A stretch of 64,000 nt of DNA from Kiloniella majae (GTDB lineage: Bacteria > Pseudomonadota > Alphaproteobacteria > Kiloniellales > Kiloniellaceae): the NCBI RefSeq assembly GCF_002118315.1, contig NZ_MTSZ01000004.1, forward strand, positions 186,001 through 250,000. The letters are read 5' to 3'. Positions 25,652 to 32,982 of the stretch are shown here, one piece after another (the stretch's first letter is position 1; each line of letters starts with the position of its first letter). Both the position numbers and the translations under genes were made by a program. A model generated the notes under the pieces. That model made no database searches and had not been told where the DNA came from. It was given only the letters and a program-made list of their open reading frames with translations.

Positions 25652-27565
25652 TCAGAGATCGACCTCGATATCACTTTTGGCAAAGCTACAGCAGGCGAGG
25701 AATAGATTGTTTTTTGTATCTTCTTCGCTGAGTGCCATCGCGTTTGGTGCTGTAATCTCACCGTGTTTCAGCTCGCTTTTACAGGTTCCACACAGACCGC
25801 CCCGACAGCTATAGGGAATATCTATCCCTGCGGCTTCTGCAGCATCTAGAACGGCTTGGTTTCCTTTGATTTCTGCGGTCACTCCCGATTTTGAAAAGTG
25901 AATTGAATAGCTTGCAGTTGATCCATCTTCGGGTGGCAGTGTTGGTTCTATAGTGAAACTTTCCTGATTATACTGATCTTCCGGAAGGCCGCTGTCTTTG
26001 AGGTGGTTTTGTACTGCTGTCATAAATTGGTCAGGGCCGCAGACGAATACGTCCCGTTCCAGATAGTCTGGGCAAACTTCTTTTAGCATCTTGGGTGAAA
26101 TTCGACCCTTGATGCCATGTTCTTCCAAACGGGAGGATGGGACACCTTGAGTGGTGTTGTAAGAAAGCTCTAACCCAGGAAATTGCTTTGAGAGCCATGA
26201 TAACTCTGACCAGGCAATAAGGTCATCAATGGTGTGGCCGGAATGATGGAAATGGACATCATAATCAAGACCCGTGTCCGCGATAAAGCGGGTCATGGAC
26301 AGCATGGGTGTTATGCCTGATCCGCCAGAAATCATTAGAATCTTTTTCTTCTGGTTATCTTCAAGATGGAAAACGCCTGCAGGGCCCATAGCTTCTACAC
26401 TAGAGCCAACGGCTACATGATCATGTAGCCAATTGGAAACACGGCCACCTTTAACCCGTTTGACTGTAATTGTAATCGTATCCGGGCGTGAAGGTGTGGA
26501 TGAAATGGTATAGCAACGGCTAACGACTTCGCCGTTAATCGGAATATGAAGGGTTAGAAACTGTCCGGGTCTATATGAAAACCGCTTTACCGGATCAGAT
26601 GTGAACTTAAAGGTTTTTACATCGTTGGTTTCATCAATAACCTGCACACACCTTAGCAATATCGGATTTTGATCAAAAGTCTCCGCAGGTCCAGGTTTCA
26701 AGTGGGCAGTAATACGGGATGATTTTGATTTCCAATTATCGATATAATGTGGTTTGGACTTGGTTTTTAGTATTTCAACAGGATCCCCGACCTGAATAGT
26801 TCCTGTATTCAGGGGAATCATATTTTCCCCGAAAATGACGTCCTTCCCATCGGGGACTTGGCGAAATTCGGTGAGCGTTTTTAGAGGTTCAAGAACTTTA
26901 TCTGCGGTATGTGCAAAGGGATCAACGGTTGTAAAGACACAGCGCGAGCAGGGCTTAGGCAATTCAAACCTTACATCACCAATCCTGATTAAGGACCAGC
27001 CATCTTCTTCGAAGGGCAAAGTACCACTAACAGTAATGTTAGGGCGAAAGTTGGCCATGGAAACAGGGGCAAGTAAACGTCTGTTTAACTCACCCAGTGA
27101 ACTCTCAGCAGTAATGAGAAGAGGAAAACCATCAGCAAACCCGACATCATTTTCGGGATGTTGTTTGATAAAGCGTTCAGATCTGTTGCCAAAGTAGAGT
27201 AGTTTCATTGGCTCGCCGAGGAGATCACTTATCCATCCATCGGCTTGAGGACCACATTCCTGCCCAATAAGATCCGTGCCCCATACATTACTATTTTGAT
27301 ATTTATCAGCGAAACTTTCGGGGGTAAGAGTGATAGGCTCTTTATCTTCGTGATTCAGGGTTAAAAGCGCGCCATGATAAACGCTCTTGATTGCTGTGAT
27401 CTTGGGGTGTGTTCGCCCGGTAACAAAAGTGCCATCGGGTTTCGTGATTAGATATCGACGGTCCCCAGCCAGACCCGCTGTCAATACAGATGCCTTGGTC
27501 ATTGAGATGCCGGCAACAGATTTAACGGGATAAATCAAGAGATCACTGACAACTGCTTTCGACAT
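25652..27565 (-). CDS. MOSC domain - FAD/NAD(P) reductase - 2Fe-2S ferredoxin fusion
   Basis: 637 aa. Residues ~1-125 are a MOSC N-terminal barrel (IYPVKSVAGISM), and ~125-270 a MOSC domain with PCSRCVFTTVDP. At ~300-400 comes an FNR-like FAD domain (RCYTISSTPS), and at ~410-520 an NAD domain (MISGGSGITPMLS). The C-terminal plant-type ferredoxin has ligands C587, C592, C595 and C625. MOSC proteins handle molybdenum cofactor or N-hydroxylated compounds. The attached reductase suggests a self-contained electron chain, as in N-hydroxylamine reductases of the YcbX/mARC type. The substrate is unproven. It ends 85 bp from the convergent acetoacetyl-CoA synthetase gene. Confidence 0.88.
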   Translation of the reverse strand: MSKAVVSDLLIYPVKSVAGISMTKASVLTAGLAGDRRYLITKPDGTFVTGRTHPKITAIKSVYHGALLTLNHEDKEPITLTPESFADKYQNSNVWGTDLIGQECGPQADGWISDLLGEPMKLLYFGNRSERFIKQHPENDVGFADGFPLLITAESSLGELNRRLLAPVSMANFRPNITVSGTLPFEEDGWSLIRIGDVRFELPKPCSRCVFTTVDPFAHTADKVLEPLKTLTEFRQVPDGKDVIFGENMIPLNTGTIQVGDPVEILKTKSKPHYIDNWKSKSSRITAHLKPGPAETFDQNPILLRCVQVIDETNDVKTFKFTSDPVKRFSYRPGQFLTLHIPINGEVVSRCYTISSTPSRPDTITITVKRVKGGRVSNWLHDHVAVGSSVEAMGPAGVFHLEDNQKKKILMISGGSGITPMLSMTRFIADTGLDYDVHFHHSGHTIDDLIAWSELSWLSKQFPGLELSYNTTQGVPSSRLEEHGIKGRISPKMLKEVCPDYLERDVFVCGPDQFMTAVQNHLKDSGLPEDQYNQESFTIEPTLPPEDGSTASYSIHFSKSGVTAEIKGNQAVLDAAEAAGIDIPYSCRGGLCGTCKSELKHGEITAPNAMALSEEDTKNNLFLACCSFAKSDIEVDL

Positions 27566-27744
27566 TATAGGGCCTTTTGTTGGGTGGAAATTTGTAAGGA
27601 CGTCTGATGATAGTCATCTGTTTCCAAGGAGAACAGGGCTGGATGGTAGATATCTTTTTAAAATATATTTTGAGGTCAGATTTTCTGTGTGAACGAAAAT
27701 TCTGCCTCTTTATGATTGTTTTGAGTTACTTCATTGGCAAGAAG

Positions 27745-28431
27745 TTAAAAGAGTTGGGCTTGCTGGAGTTGTGATTCGTGACAAGCAGGACCTTCGTTGC
27801 GAGCATTGTTCACATAGCTGGTGACGGGTGTTGCTTTGAGGCTGTTGATCGGGAGCGGTTTTAATAGATCCTGCCCCCCTTTGAAAAGCCATGTATTGTA
27901 ATCTTTTCTTGGCACAATTACAGGCATTCGGTGATGTATATGACAAATGTCGTGATTAGCTTCAGTCGTTAAAACGGCACAGGATTGAACCTCACTGCCA
28001 TCTGCGCCCAGCCAATCATCCCAAATCCCAGCAAAAGCAAAGGGCGCATTGTTCGTCTGCGTAATGTAATAGCCTTGTTTCGTCGTGTTACCTGTTTTCC
28101 CTGAATACCCGCTTTGCCATTCGTAAAAGCCGTCGGCGGGAATCAGGCAACGCCTGCCGCGAAAAGGACCTTTGAAGGATGGCTTTTCATTGACTGTTTC
28201 GCTACGGGCATTGTGCATAGGCTTGTTGAGGTTTGGTTCTTTAACCCAATTTGGAATCAAGCCCCACCGATGGAGTGTAAAGTGCCTCTTTTTATCCGAA
28301 CCCAGTATGACAACAGCAACGGGTTGGGTGGGGCAGATATTGTATCGTTCTTCGAGGTTCGGGCGTTCGGGAAAGCCTATAAGATCACTTAAGTCAGCGA
28401 TAGGGGTGGTTAGAGCAAAGCGTCCGCACAT
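27745..28431 (-). CDS. SRAP-family abasic-site DNA-protein crosslinking protein (YedK/HMCES-like)
   Basis: 228 aa when started at MCGRFAL. Family chemistry needs Cys2 exposed after Met removal, so the upstream in-frame starts are wrong. It forms a stable thiazolidine link with abasic sites in single-stranded DNA. Visible are C2, the HNARSET motif (Asn), CLIPADGFYEWQ with the catalytic Glu, and the late histidine region CHIHHRMPVIV. It is divergent from a gene of unknown function at 28648. No GTTC-N7-GTTC type LexA box was found in the spacer. Confidence 0.95.
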   Translation of the reverse strand: MCGRFALTTPIADLSDLIGFPERPNLEERYNICPTQPVAVVILGSDKKRHFTLHRWGLIPNWVKEPNLNKPMHNARSETVNEKPSFKGPFRGRRCLIPADGFYEWQSGYSGKTGNTTKQGYYITQTNNAPFAFAGIWDDWLGADGSEVQSCAVLTTEANHDICHIHHRMPVIVPRKDYNTWLFKGGQDLLKPLPINSLKATPVTSYVNNARNEGPACHESQLQQAQLF

Positions 28432-28580
28432 ATTCAGAAATATCAATCCTTGAAAATTTATGTCTAACTTACCAGCTTTTGGGCTGGAGGAAACCATCTC
28501 TTGCGTTGTGATGCTCTGTTGTATTTTGTAGCTGGTGAATCCCAGAGTTTCATTTTAATGCTTATTGATCTATACCCTTG

Positions 28581-28640
28581 TTTTGAAACGAGGGGCTTTC
28601 GATACGAGATAACCTCTAATAACGACTTTTGATGCGAGAT
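28581..28640. repeat. Three imperfect 14 bp direct repeats before the 28648 gene
   Basis: TTTTGAAACGAGGG (28581-28594), TTTCGATACGAGAT (28597-28610) and TTTTGATGCGAGAT (28627-28640) share TTTnGAnnCGAG. They lie in the SRAP/unknown-gene divergent spacer, the last copy ending 7 bp before the ATG. Possibly a repeated operator, or the remains of a duplication. Confidence 0.45.
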
Positions 28641-28647
28641 CGAACCG

Positions 28648-29052
28648 ATGATTTTTGGATTTTTTGGCAGGAAAAAAGAAATCCATATGATCGATGACGG
28701 ATTGAAACGCGCAGGGACATTCAGCGCAGTTGTTCCAGATTCTGTAAAGCTGACTTTGTGGCGCTTGGCAAAAGATCGGGGACTGTTGAAAGACAATCCA
28801 GAAGCGACCCTCCATGATTTGGCAGGATTTTTAAGTTACTGTATTCTGGGACAGGAAGACTTTGAAGATTTTAACGGCCCTGATGACGCAAAGGAAATGC
28901 TGCGTCGGTTAGAGATGGTCAAGATTTTCGAAGATGGCATTGATGCAGAAATTGTCCTGTTAACTCTTCACGCTGGATTGGCTGATGAAACCACAGCCGG
29001 TCAGTATTCAATAGAAGCGGAAGCTGATTCCGCTGATGGCGTTCAGAGTTAG
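28648..29052 (+). CDS. Hypothetical protein
   Basis: 134 aa, cytosolic, acidic, with no membrane helix. It begins with a basic patch (FGRKKE), then VVPDSVKLTLWRLAKDRGLL. The middle is helical with many Asp/Glu (FEDFNGPDDAKEMLRRLEMVKIFEDG), and an Ala/Glu/Asp tail ends it. I recognise no family or catalytic motif. It heads a run of small plus-strand genes (52-aa membrane peptide, DUF2786-like) and is divergent from the SRAP gene. Confidence 0.7.
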   Translation: MIFGFFGRKKEIHMIDDGLKRAGTFSAVVPDSVKLTLWRLAKDRGLLKDNPEATLHDLAGFLSYCILGQEDFEDFNGPDDAKEMLRRLEMVKIFEDGIDAEIVLLTLHAGLADETTAGQYSIEAEADSADGVQS

Positions 29053-29114
29053 GATGAGTTAAGTAAGATTTCCTCTGGGAATTTTCTCGGATAATAAGGT
29101 GGAGAGCGCTTCTT

Positions 29115-29273
29115 TTGGCTAAAGTGTTTTACTATATGATGTGGATATTTTTTATCCCCTTTATCATGTTGCTTAATGTGATTGAAGGAAAAGGGAAGTA
29201 TCCCGCAACACAGTCAAATTGCCGTAAGAACCGAGAGCCAGAAAATCTAAAGAAAAAAACCAAAGAAAATTAA
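29115..29273 (+). CDS. Small membrane peptide (52 aa), hypothetical
   Basis: A frame with a TTG start at 29115 and GGAGAG 8 bp upstream; an ATG at 29136 gives 45 aa. It encodes one hydrophobic helix (MMWIFFIPFIMLLNVI) followed by a strongly basic, Lys-rich tail (RKNREPENLKKKTKEN). The helix-plus-basic-tail plan is common for small inner-membrane proteins. It lies 62 bp after the 134-aa unknown gene and 73 bp before the DUF2786-like frame. Confidence 0.4.
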   Translation: MAKVFYYMMWIFFIPFIMLLNVIEGKGKYPATQSNCRKNREPENLKKKTKEN

Positions 29274-29346
29274 TAAAGTTTACTGCCCATAAACGAGAGT
29301 TGGCGTATAATGCGCAGCTTGGAAATAGATTAAGGGAATTAAGACC

Positions 29347-29871
29347 ATTAGCGAGGGATTTTCAGAAGCGGAACGGATCAGGTTCCACAACCTTCTACAG
29401 GTTGCAGCGTTAAGCCCGTACGACGGAGAGCGAGAGAATGCTCTTGCTGCGGCTAAACGTATGGCAGCAAAGCACAATATGTCTCTGGAAGAGGCGGCAG
29501 AAGGTGGCCCGAGGGATGAGCCAAAGCAGAAGGCGCGTCCGGCCTCTTATAGTATGTCTGCTACGGAACGTGTTTTTTCTAATTCGCTTCATCTGATGGA
29601 TTCTCACCTCGAGCAAGAGAAAGCTCGCCATGAAGCCGCGTTAAAAGCTGCTTATGAACGGGGATTGGCGAAAGATGACAAACCCCAGAAATCATTGGCC
29701 AGCCCAGTGAAGGTCAGAAATAAAAAACCGCGCGGTATGCCACCAAAAATTCACGCGGCTGTTCTGTTGAGGGAAACAGAACTAACTATTCGTGAGATTT
29801 CCAGTATTACGGGGTTGGATGTTTATAAGATTACAGCAATGAAACTTAAGAATAGAAAACCGGCTGCTTAG
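29347..29871 (+). CDS. DUF2786-like protein with C-terminal HTH, start codon probably ATT
   Basis: The first ATG in frame (29461, 136 aa) lies inside a conserved-looking domain. The open frame continues upstream through ERIRFHNLLQVAAL, SPYDGERENALAAAKRM and AAKHNMSLEEAA, the pattern of DUF2786 (a 'LLxLAxSpxxxExxxAxxkAxxLmaKh' helical repeat). No ATG, GTG or TTG occurs in this upstream part. The best-placed codon is ATT at 29347, with AAGGGA 9 bp before it (174 aa). The C-terminus (~130-170) has an HTH-like RETELTIREISSITGLDVYKIT. A sequencing error or a start within the domain are the alternatives. Function unknown; DUF2786 proteins often accompany phage or DNA-binding genes. Confidence 0.6.
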   Translation: MSEGFSEAERIRFHNLLQVAALSPYDGERENALAAAKRMAAKHNMSLEEAAEGGPRDEPKQKARPASYSMSATERVFSNSLHLMDSHLEQEKARHEAALKAAYERGLAKDDKPQKSLASPVKVRNKKPRGMPPKIHAAVLLRETELTIREISSITGLDVYKITAMKLKNRKPAA

Positions 29872-29929
29872 GGTTTTGAGATCATAAACAGAGCCTGTGT
29901 TCAGCAAATTTATTGAAAATTAGAGTCTG

Positions 29930-30229
29930 TTAAATATTGCCAAAGAGGGCTCCTTGGCGATGATCGTGGAGTGGTGCACTGTGTGGGTGTCTGTCTCTGA
30001 ACTGTACACCAACACCATCCCAGGCATGTCGAACGACTGTACCAGAATATCTGCCCAAACTGCTTAAGTCGAGCTCAACAACAGTACCAATCGGCGGACG
30101 GCAAAAAGTTTCCAGGAAAAGACCATTCCCCGATAAATTTTGGACAGAACAGGGGTGCCAAGAACCATCAATACCCAAAGAGGCATTATCCCCGGCGGCA
30201 TATCTTTTATATTGGCGATTTTCGATCAT
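29930..30229 (-). CDS. PilZ-domain protein (c-di-GMP receptor)
   Basis: 99 aa, a single PilZ domain. The c-di-GMP contact motifs are both present: RxxxR as RQYKR (residues 5-9) and NxSxxG as NLSGNG (31-36). The barrel continues to VVRHAWDGVGVQFRD. It likely binds c-di-GMP and contacts an unknown target such as a flagellar or polysaccharide component. It converges on the DUF2786-like gene and is divergent from GST. No cyclase or phosphodiesterase is adjacent. Confidence 0.9.
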   Translation of the reverse strand: MIENRQYKRYAAGDNASLGIDGSWHPCSVQNLSGNGLFLETFCRPPIGTVVELDLSSLGRYSGTVVRHAWDGVGVQFRDRHPHSAPLHDHRQGALFGNI

Positions 30230-30607
30230 CTAATATACGTGCACCCAAACTAATTACGTCTGATGATTCTAGGTACTAATCCTTACCAATTCCTTTCGAA
30301 TAGGGGCTAATTACTCTGGAACTTGTGTGATTTTTGTGAACTTTGAATCCTATGCGTGTATTTGCGATTATTGATCACGTCGTTGTGTCGGAATATCTGC
30401 CTTATCAATGTCATTATATCTTGACCGAAAAGCTGTGATGGATGATGTGTTATATAGCAGTTTTACGTCACTCTTCCTTATCATTGCTCTCTTGTCTGTG
30501 TTGATTAATGATCGAGCCGAAATCACGACACTTCTGTCTTTTGGCTTTGAGGAAAAGTTACTTAAAACTGCTACAGGTGATTTGTTTAAGCACAGGAATA
30601 GCGTCAA
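30230..30607. promoter_or_regulatory. Divergent intergenic region PilZ / GST, 378 bp
   Basis: No convincing gene. A short plus-strand frame (30438-30662) with one hydrophobic run overlaps the GST start and is probably spurious. The spacer should contain promoters for both flanking genes; I see no tRNA, terminator or operator that I can name. Confidence 0.35.
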
Positions 30608-31246
30608 ATGTATAAACTGCACTACTATCCCGGCAACGCGAGTATCGCACCACATATGTTGATGGAAGAGCTGGGCGTTGATTATGAACTGGTCTATGTG
30701 GACCGCAATAAACAAGCCCATAAAAGCCCGGAGTATCTTGCGTTGAATCCCTCTGGCCGTATTCCAGTGCTTGAGGACGGTGCGATGGTGATTTCAGAGA
30801 CCGCAGCAATTTGCTTGCATATTGCCGATCGGCATCCGGAAGGTCGTATGATGCCCGATATTGCAACGCCGGAACGTGCCAAGTTTTATCAGTGGCTGAT
30901 GTTTTTGACCAATACGATTCAAACCGAGTTTCTGGTTTATTATTACTCGGAACGTTATAGCAGTGATGTATCGGATGCGCCGGCTATTAAAGCAGCGGCT
31001 GAACAGCGCCTTATAAGTTATTTTGACATTGTTGAGACCCAGCTTGGGAAAAAAGGCCCCTATATGATGGGGAAAGCAGTTTCATTTTTGGATTTCTATC
31101 TTTTAATGCTGTGTCGCTGGGGACGCTTCCTATCTACAAAGCCTAGTGAGATGAAACATCTGGGTAAGCACGTCAAATTAATGAGTAAGCATCCGTCTGT
31201 TCTAAGAATTTTTGAACAAGAAGGCTTGGAAAAACCATTTGCTTAA
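30608..31246 (+). CDS. Glutathione S-transferase
   Basis: 212 aa. The N-terminal thioredoxin-like domain (MYKLHYYPGNASIAPHMLMEELG, ALNPSGRIPVLEDG, VISETAAICLHIAD) has the cis-Pro and the Glu-Ser-type ETAAI glutathione-binding turn. The C-terminal domain is all helical. The catalytic residue is probably in the PGNASIA segment. It conjugates or reduces with glutathione in the cytosol; the substrate is unknown. It is a single gene closed by the hairpin at 31277. Confidence 0.92.
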   Translation: MYKLHYYPGNASIAPHMLMEELGVDYELVYVDRNKQAHKSPEYLALNPSGRIPVLEDGAMVISETAAICLHIADRHPEGRMMPDIATPERAKFYQWLMFLTNTIQTEFLVYYYSERYSSDVSDAPAIKAAAEQRLISYFDIVETQLGKKGPYMMGKAVSFLDFYLLMLCRWGRFLSTKPSEMKHLGKHVKLMSKHPSVLRIFEQEGLEKPFA

Positions 31247-31276
31247 GCAAAGGGTTTGAGTTTTTTGACCTTTATG

Positions 31277-31302
31277 GCGGTTGGTGACCAGTCATCAACC
31301 GC
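31277..31302 (+). terminator. Rho-independent terminator after GST
   Basis: GCGGTTGGTGA-CCAG-TCATCAACCGC, an 11 bp stem (one G-U) with a 4 nt loop, followed by TGTTTTTA. It lies 30 bp past the GST stop. Confidence 0.88.
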
Positions 31303-31490
31303 TGTTTTTATGTCTAAATTACAAATACTTGATATATAGAGCTTATAGTTATTTCTCTTTTATTCTGCCGGAGTGGTGAATAGAGAAGTGAAAAGTCGCA
31401 ACTAAGGTAGAATTATCTTAATAAATATTCTCTAGTGGTAAGAATGGAATTTGGTCAGGCATGAGTGCCTTGTGCCTAGGGGAATAATAA

Positions 31491-32894
31491 ATGTTATCAG
31501 CAATCACTAATTCTTGGGCGCTTTTAATTGGCATTGCTTTTTTGATGCTGGGCAATGGCCTGCAAAGCACTGTGCTGAGTGTTCGGGGGTCTATGGAAGG
31601 CTTCTCGACCGAATCAATCGGTGCTGTGATGACCTGTTATTTTATCGGGTATCTTGCTGGATCATTTGTGACGCCTAAGGTTCTTGCCAATGTCGGCCAT
31701 GTGCGTGTTTTTGCAGCATTGGCTTCCCTGTCTTCTGCATCCGCTTTGTTACACGCTGTTTTTATCGATCCCTATACTTGGGGGGCGATGCGTCTTATCA
31801 CCGGATTCTGCTTTGCTGGATTATATATCGTCGCTGAAAGTTGGCTAAACGATAGCTCAACCAATGAAACCCGCGGACAGCTTTTGGCCGTTTATATGGT
31901 CGTGGTTTATGGTGCTATGGGATTAGGGCAGCTACTGATTAATATTTCTGATCCCGGTAGTTTCTTGCCGTTCATTTTGATGTCAGTGCTGGTTTCCCTG
32001 GCCCTTATTCCCACAACCTTGACGGTTGCACAGGTTCCAACTTTTGAATCTCCGACACCTGTTGGTCTCAAACGACTTTTCAAAATTTCTCCATTAGGTT
32101 TTGTTTGTGCATTTGGCGTGGGTGTTGTTCAGGCTCAAATTTTTGGCGCTGGGGCTATCTATGCCAAAGAACTGGAAATGGATACGGTTGATATCTCTGT
32201 TTTCATGGCCACGATGTCTATCGGCGGTGTCGCGTTACAATGGCCAATTGGCAAGGTTTCGGATCACTTTGACCGACGTAAAGTTCTAATTACCGTAGCA
32301 CTGCTTGCGGGGTTGATTGGTATTTCAATGGGCTTTTTCTCTGGTCCTGAAGCGACGGGATGGTTTCTGGGGAGTGCCTTTTTATTCGGTGCGCTGTGCC
32401 TGCCTTTGTACTCATTGGCGATTGCGCACACCAATGATTATCTGGATGCATCTGAAATTGTTGGTGCTACCAGTGCGTTGATTGTTATCGGGGGGATCGG
32501 CGCAATCGTCGGACCTATCATCAGTACATTTTTGATGGGGCAACTGGGACCAAATGCCTTTGTGTACAGTATGTCGGTAACCTTGTTAATGATTACTGCC
32601 TTTGGTGTCTTCCGTATGACGCAACGTAGCTCTGTACCTATTGAAGAACAGGGTGATTACATCGGGATGCCTGCCGAATCATCCACCATGGTTGTTGCCA
32701 TGACGCCAGAGGGTGAGGAGTGGTATGAGGAAGTGATCGCCGAAGCCGAGGGTGAAAGCACAGGCTCTGCAGTTGGCGAGGAAGAAGCCGAGTCCGACAT
32801 TCTGGAAGATGGCCCCGGATTTTGGGAGGAAGAAGCTCCGTCTGAAGAGGACGTCTCTGAAACCGATAGTGCGGTTAAAAGTGGTCAAATTTAG
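31491..32894 (+). CDS. MFS transporter (YcaD-like) with long acidic C-terminal tail
   Basis: 467 aa, with an AGGGGA ribosome site. About 12 membrane segments occupy residues ~5-375. The early TVLSVRGSMEGFSTESIGAVMTCYFIGYLAGS, RLITGFCFAGLYIVAESWLND and GKVSDHFDRRKVL (loop 8-9 MFS motif) match the YcaD/UMF-type permeases. The last ~90 residues leave the membrane, and the final ~63 hold roughly 19 Glu and 4 Asp with a single Lys, an unusual cytoplasmic tail for this family. Substrate unknown. It converges on recQ. Confidence 0.85.
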   Translation: MLSAITNSWALLIGIAFLMLGNGLQSTVLSVRGSMEGFSTESIGAVMTCYFIGYLAGSFVTPKVLANVGHVRVFAALASLSSASALLHAVFIDPYTWGAMRLITGFCFAGLYIVAESWLNDSSTNETRGQLLAVYMVVVYGAMGLGQLLINISDPGSFLPFILMSVLVSLALIPTTLTVAQVPTFESPTPVGLKRLFKISPLGFVCAFGVGVVQAQIFGAGAIYAKELEMDTVDISVFMATMSIGGVALQWPIGKVSDHFDRRKVLITVALLAGLIGISMGFFSGPEATGWFLGSAFLFGALCLPLYSLAIAHTNDYLDASEIVGATSALIVIGGIGAIVGPIISTFLMGQLGPNAFVYSMSVTLLMITAFGVFRMTQRSSVPIEEQGDYIGMPAESSTMVVAMTPEGEEWYEEVIAEAEGESTGSAVGEEEAESDILEDGPGFWEEEAPSEEDVSETDSAVKSGQI

Positions 32895-32939
32895 CGCTTA
32901 ACTAAGGGCTACGAGACGAGTAATAAAGCAAAAACCAGA

Positions 32940-32982
32940 CATCAACGAAAACCAGCTAAGCTATTATCGGTTTTCGTTGATG
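32940..32982 (-). terminator. recQ terminator overlapping the recQ stop
   Basis: Read on the minus strand, CATCAACGAAAACC (inside the last recQ codons) pairs perfectly over 14 bp with GGTTTTCGTTGATG downstream, across a 15 nt loop containing the stop codon. It is followed by TCTGGTTTTTGC. The left arm therefore lies in coding sequence. Confidence 0.78.

Noticed and set aside
28432-28647. SOS (LexA) box near the SRAP gene
   Set aside because: Neither GTTC-N7-GTTC nor GAAC-N7-GTTC is present in the spacer.
30408-30662. 84-aa plus-strand frame overlapping the GST start
   Set aside because: It overlaps a certain gene by 55 bp in another frame, has no clear ribosome site, and only one chance hydrophobic stretch.
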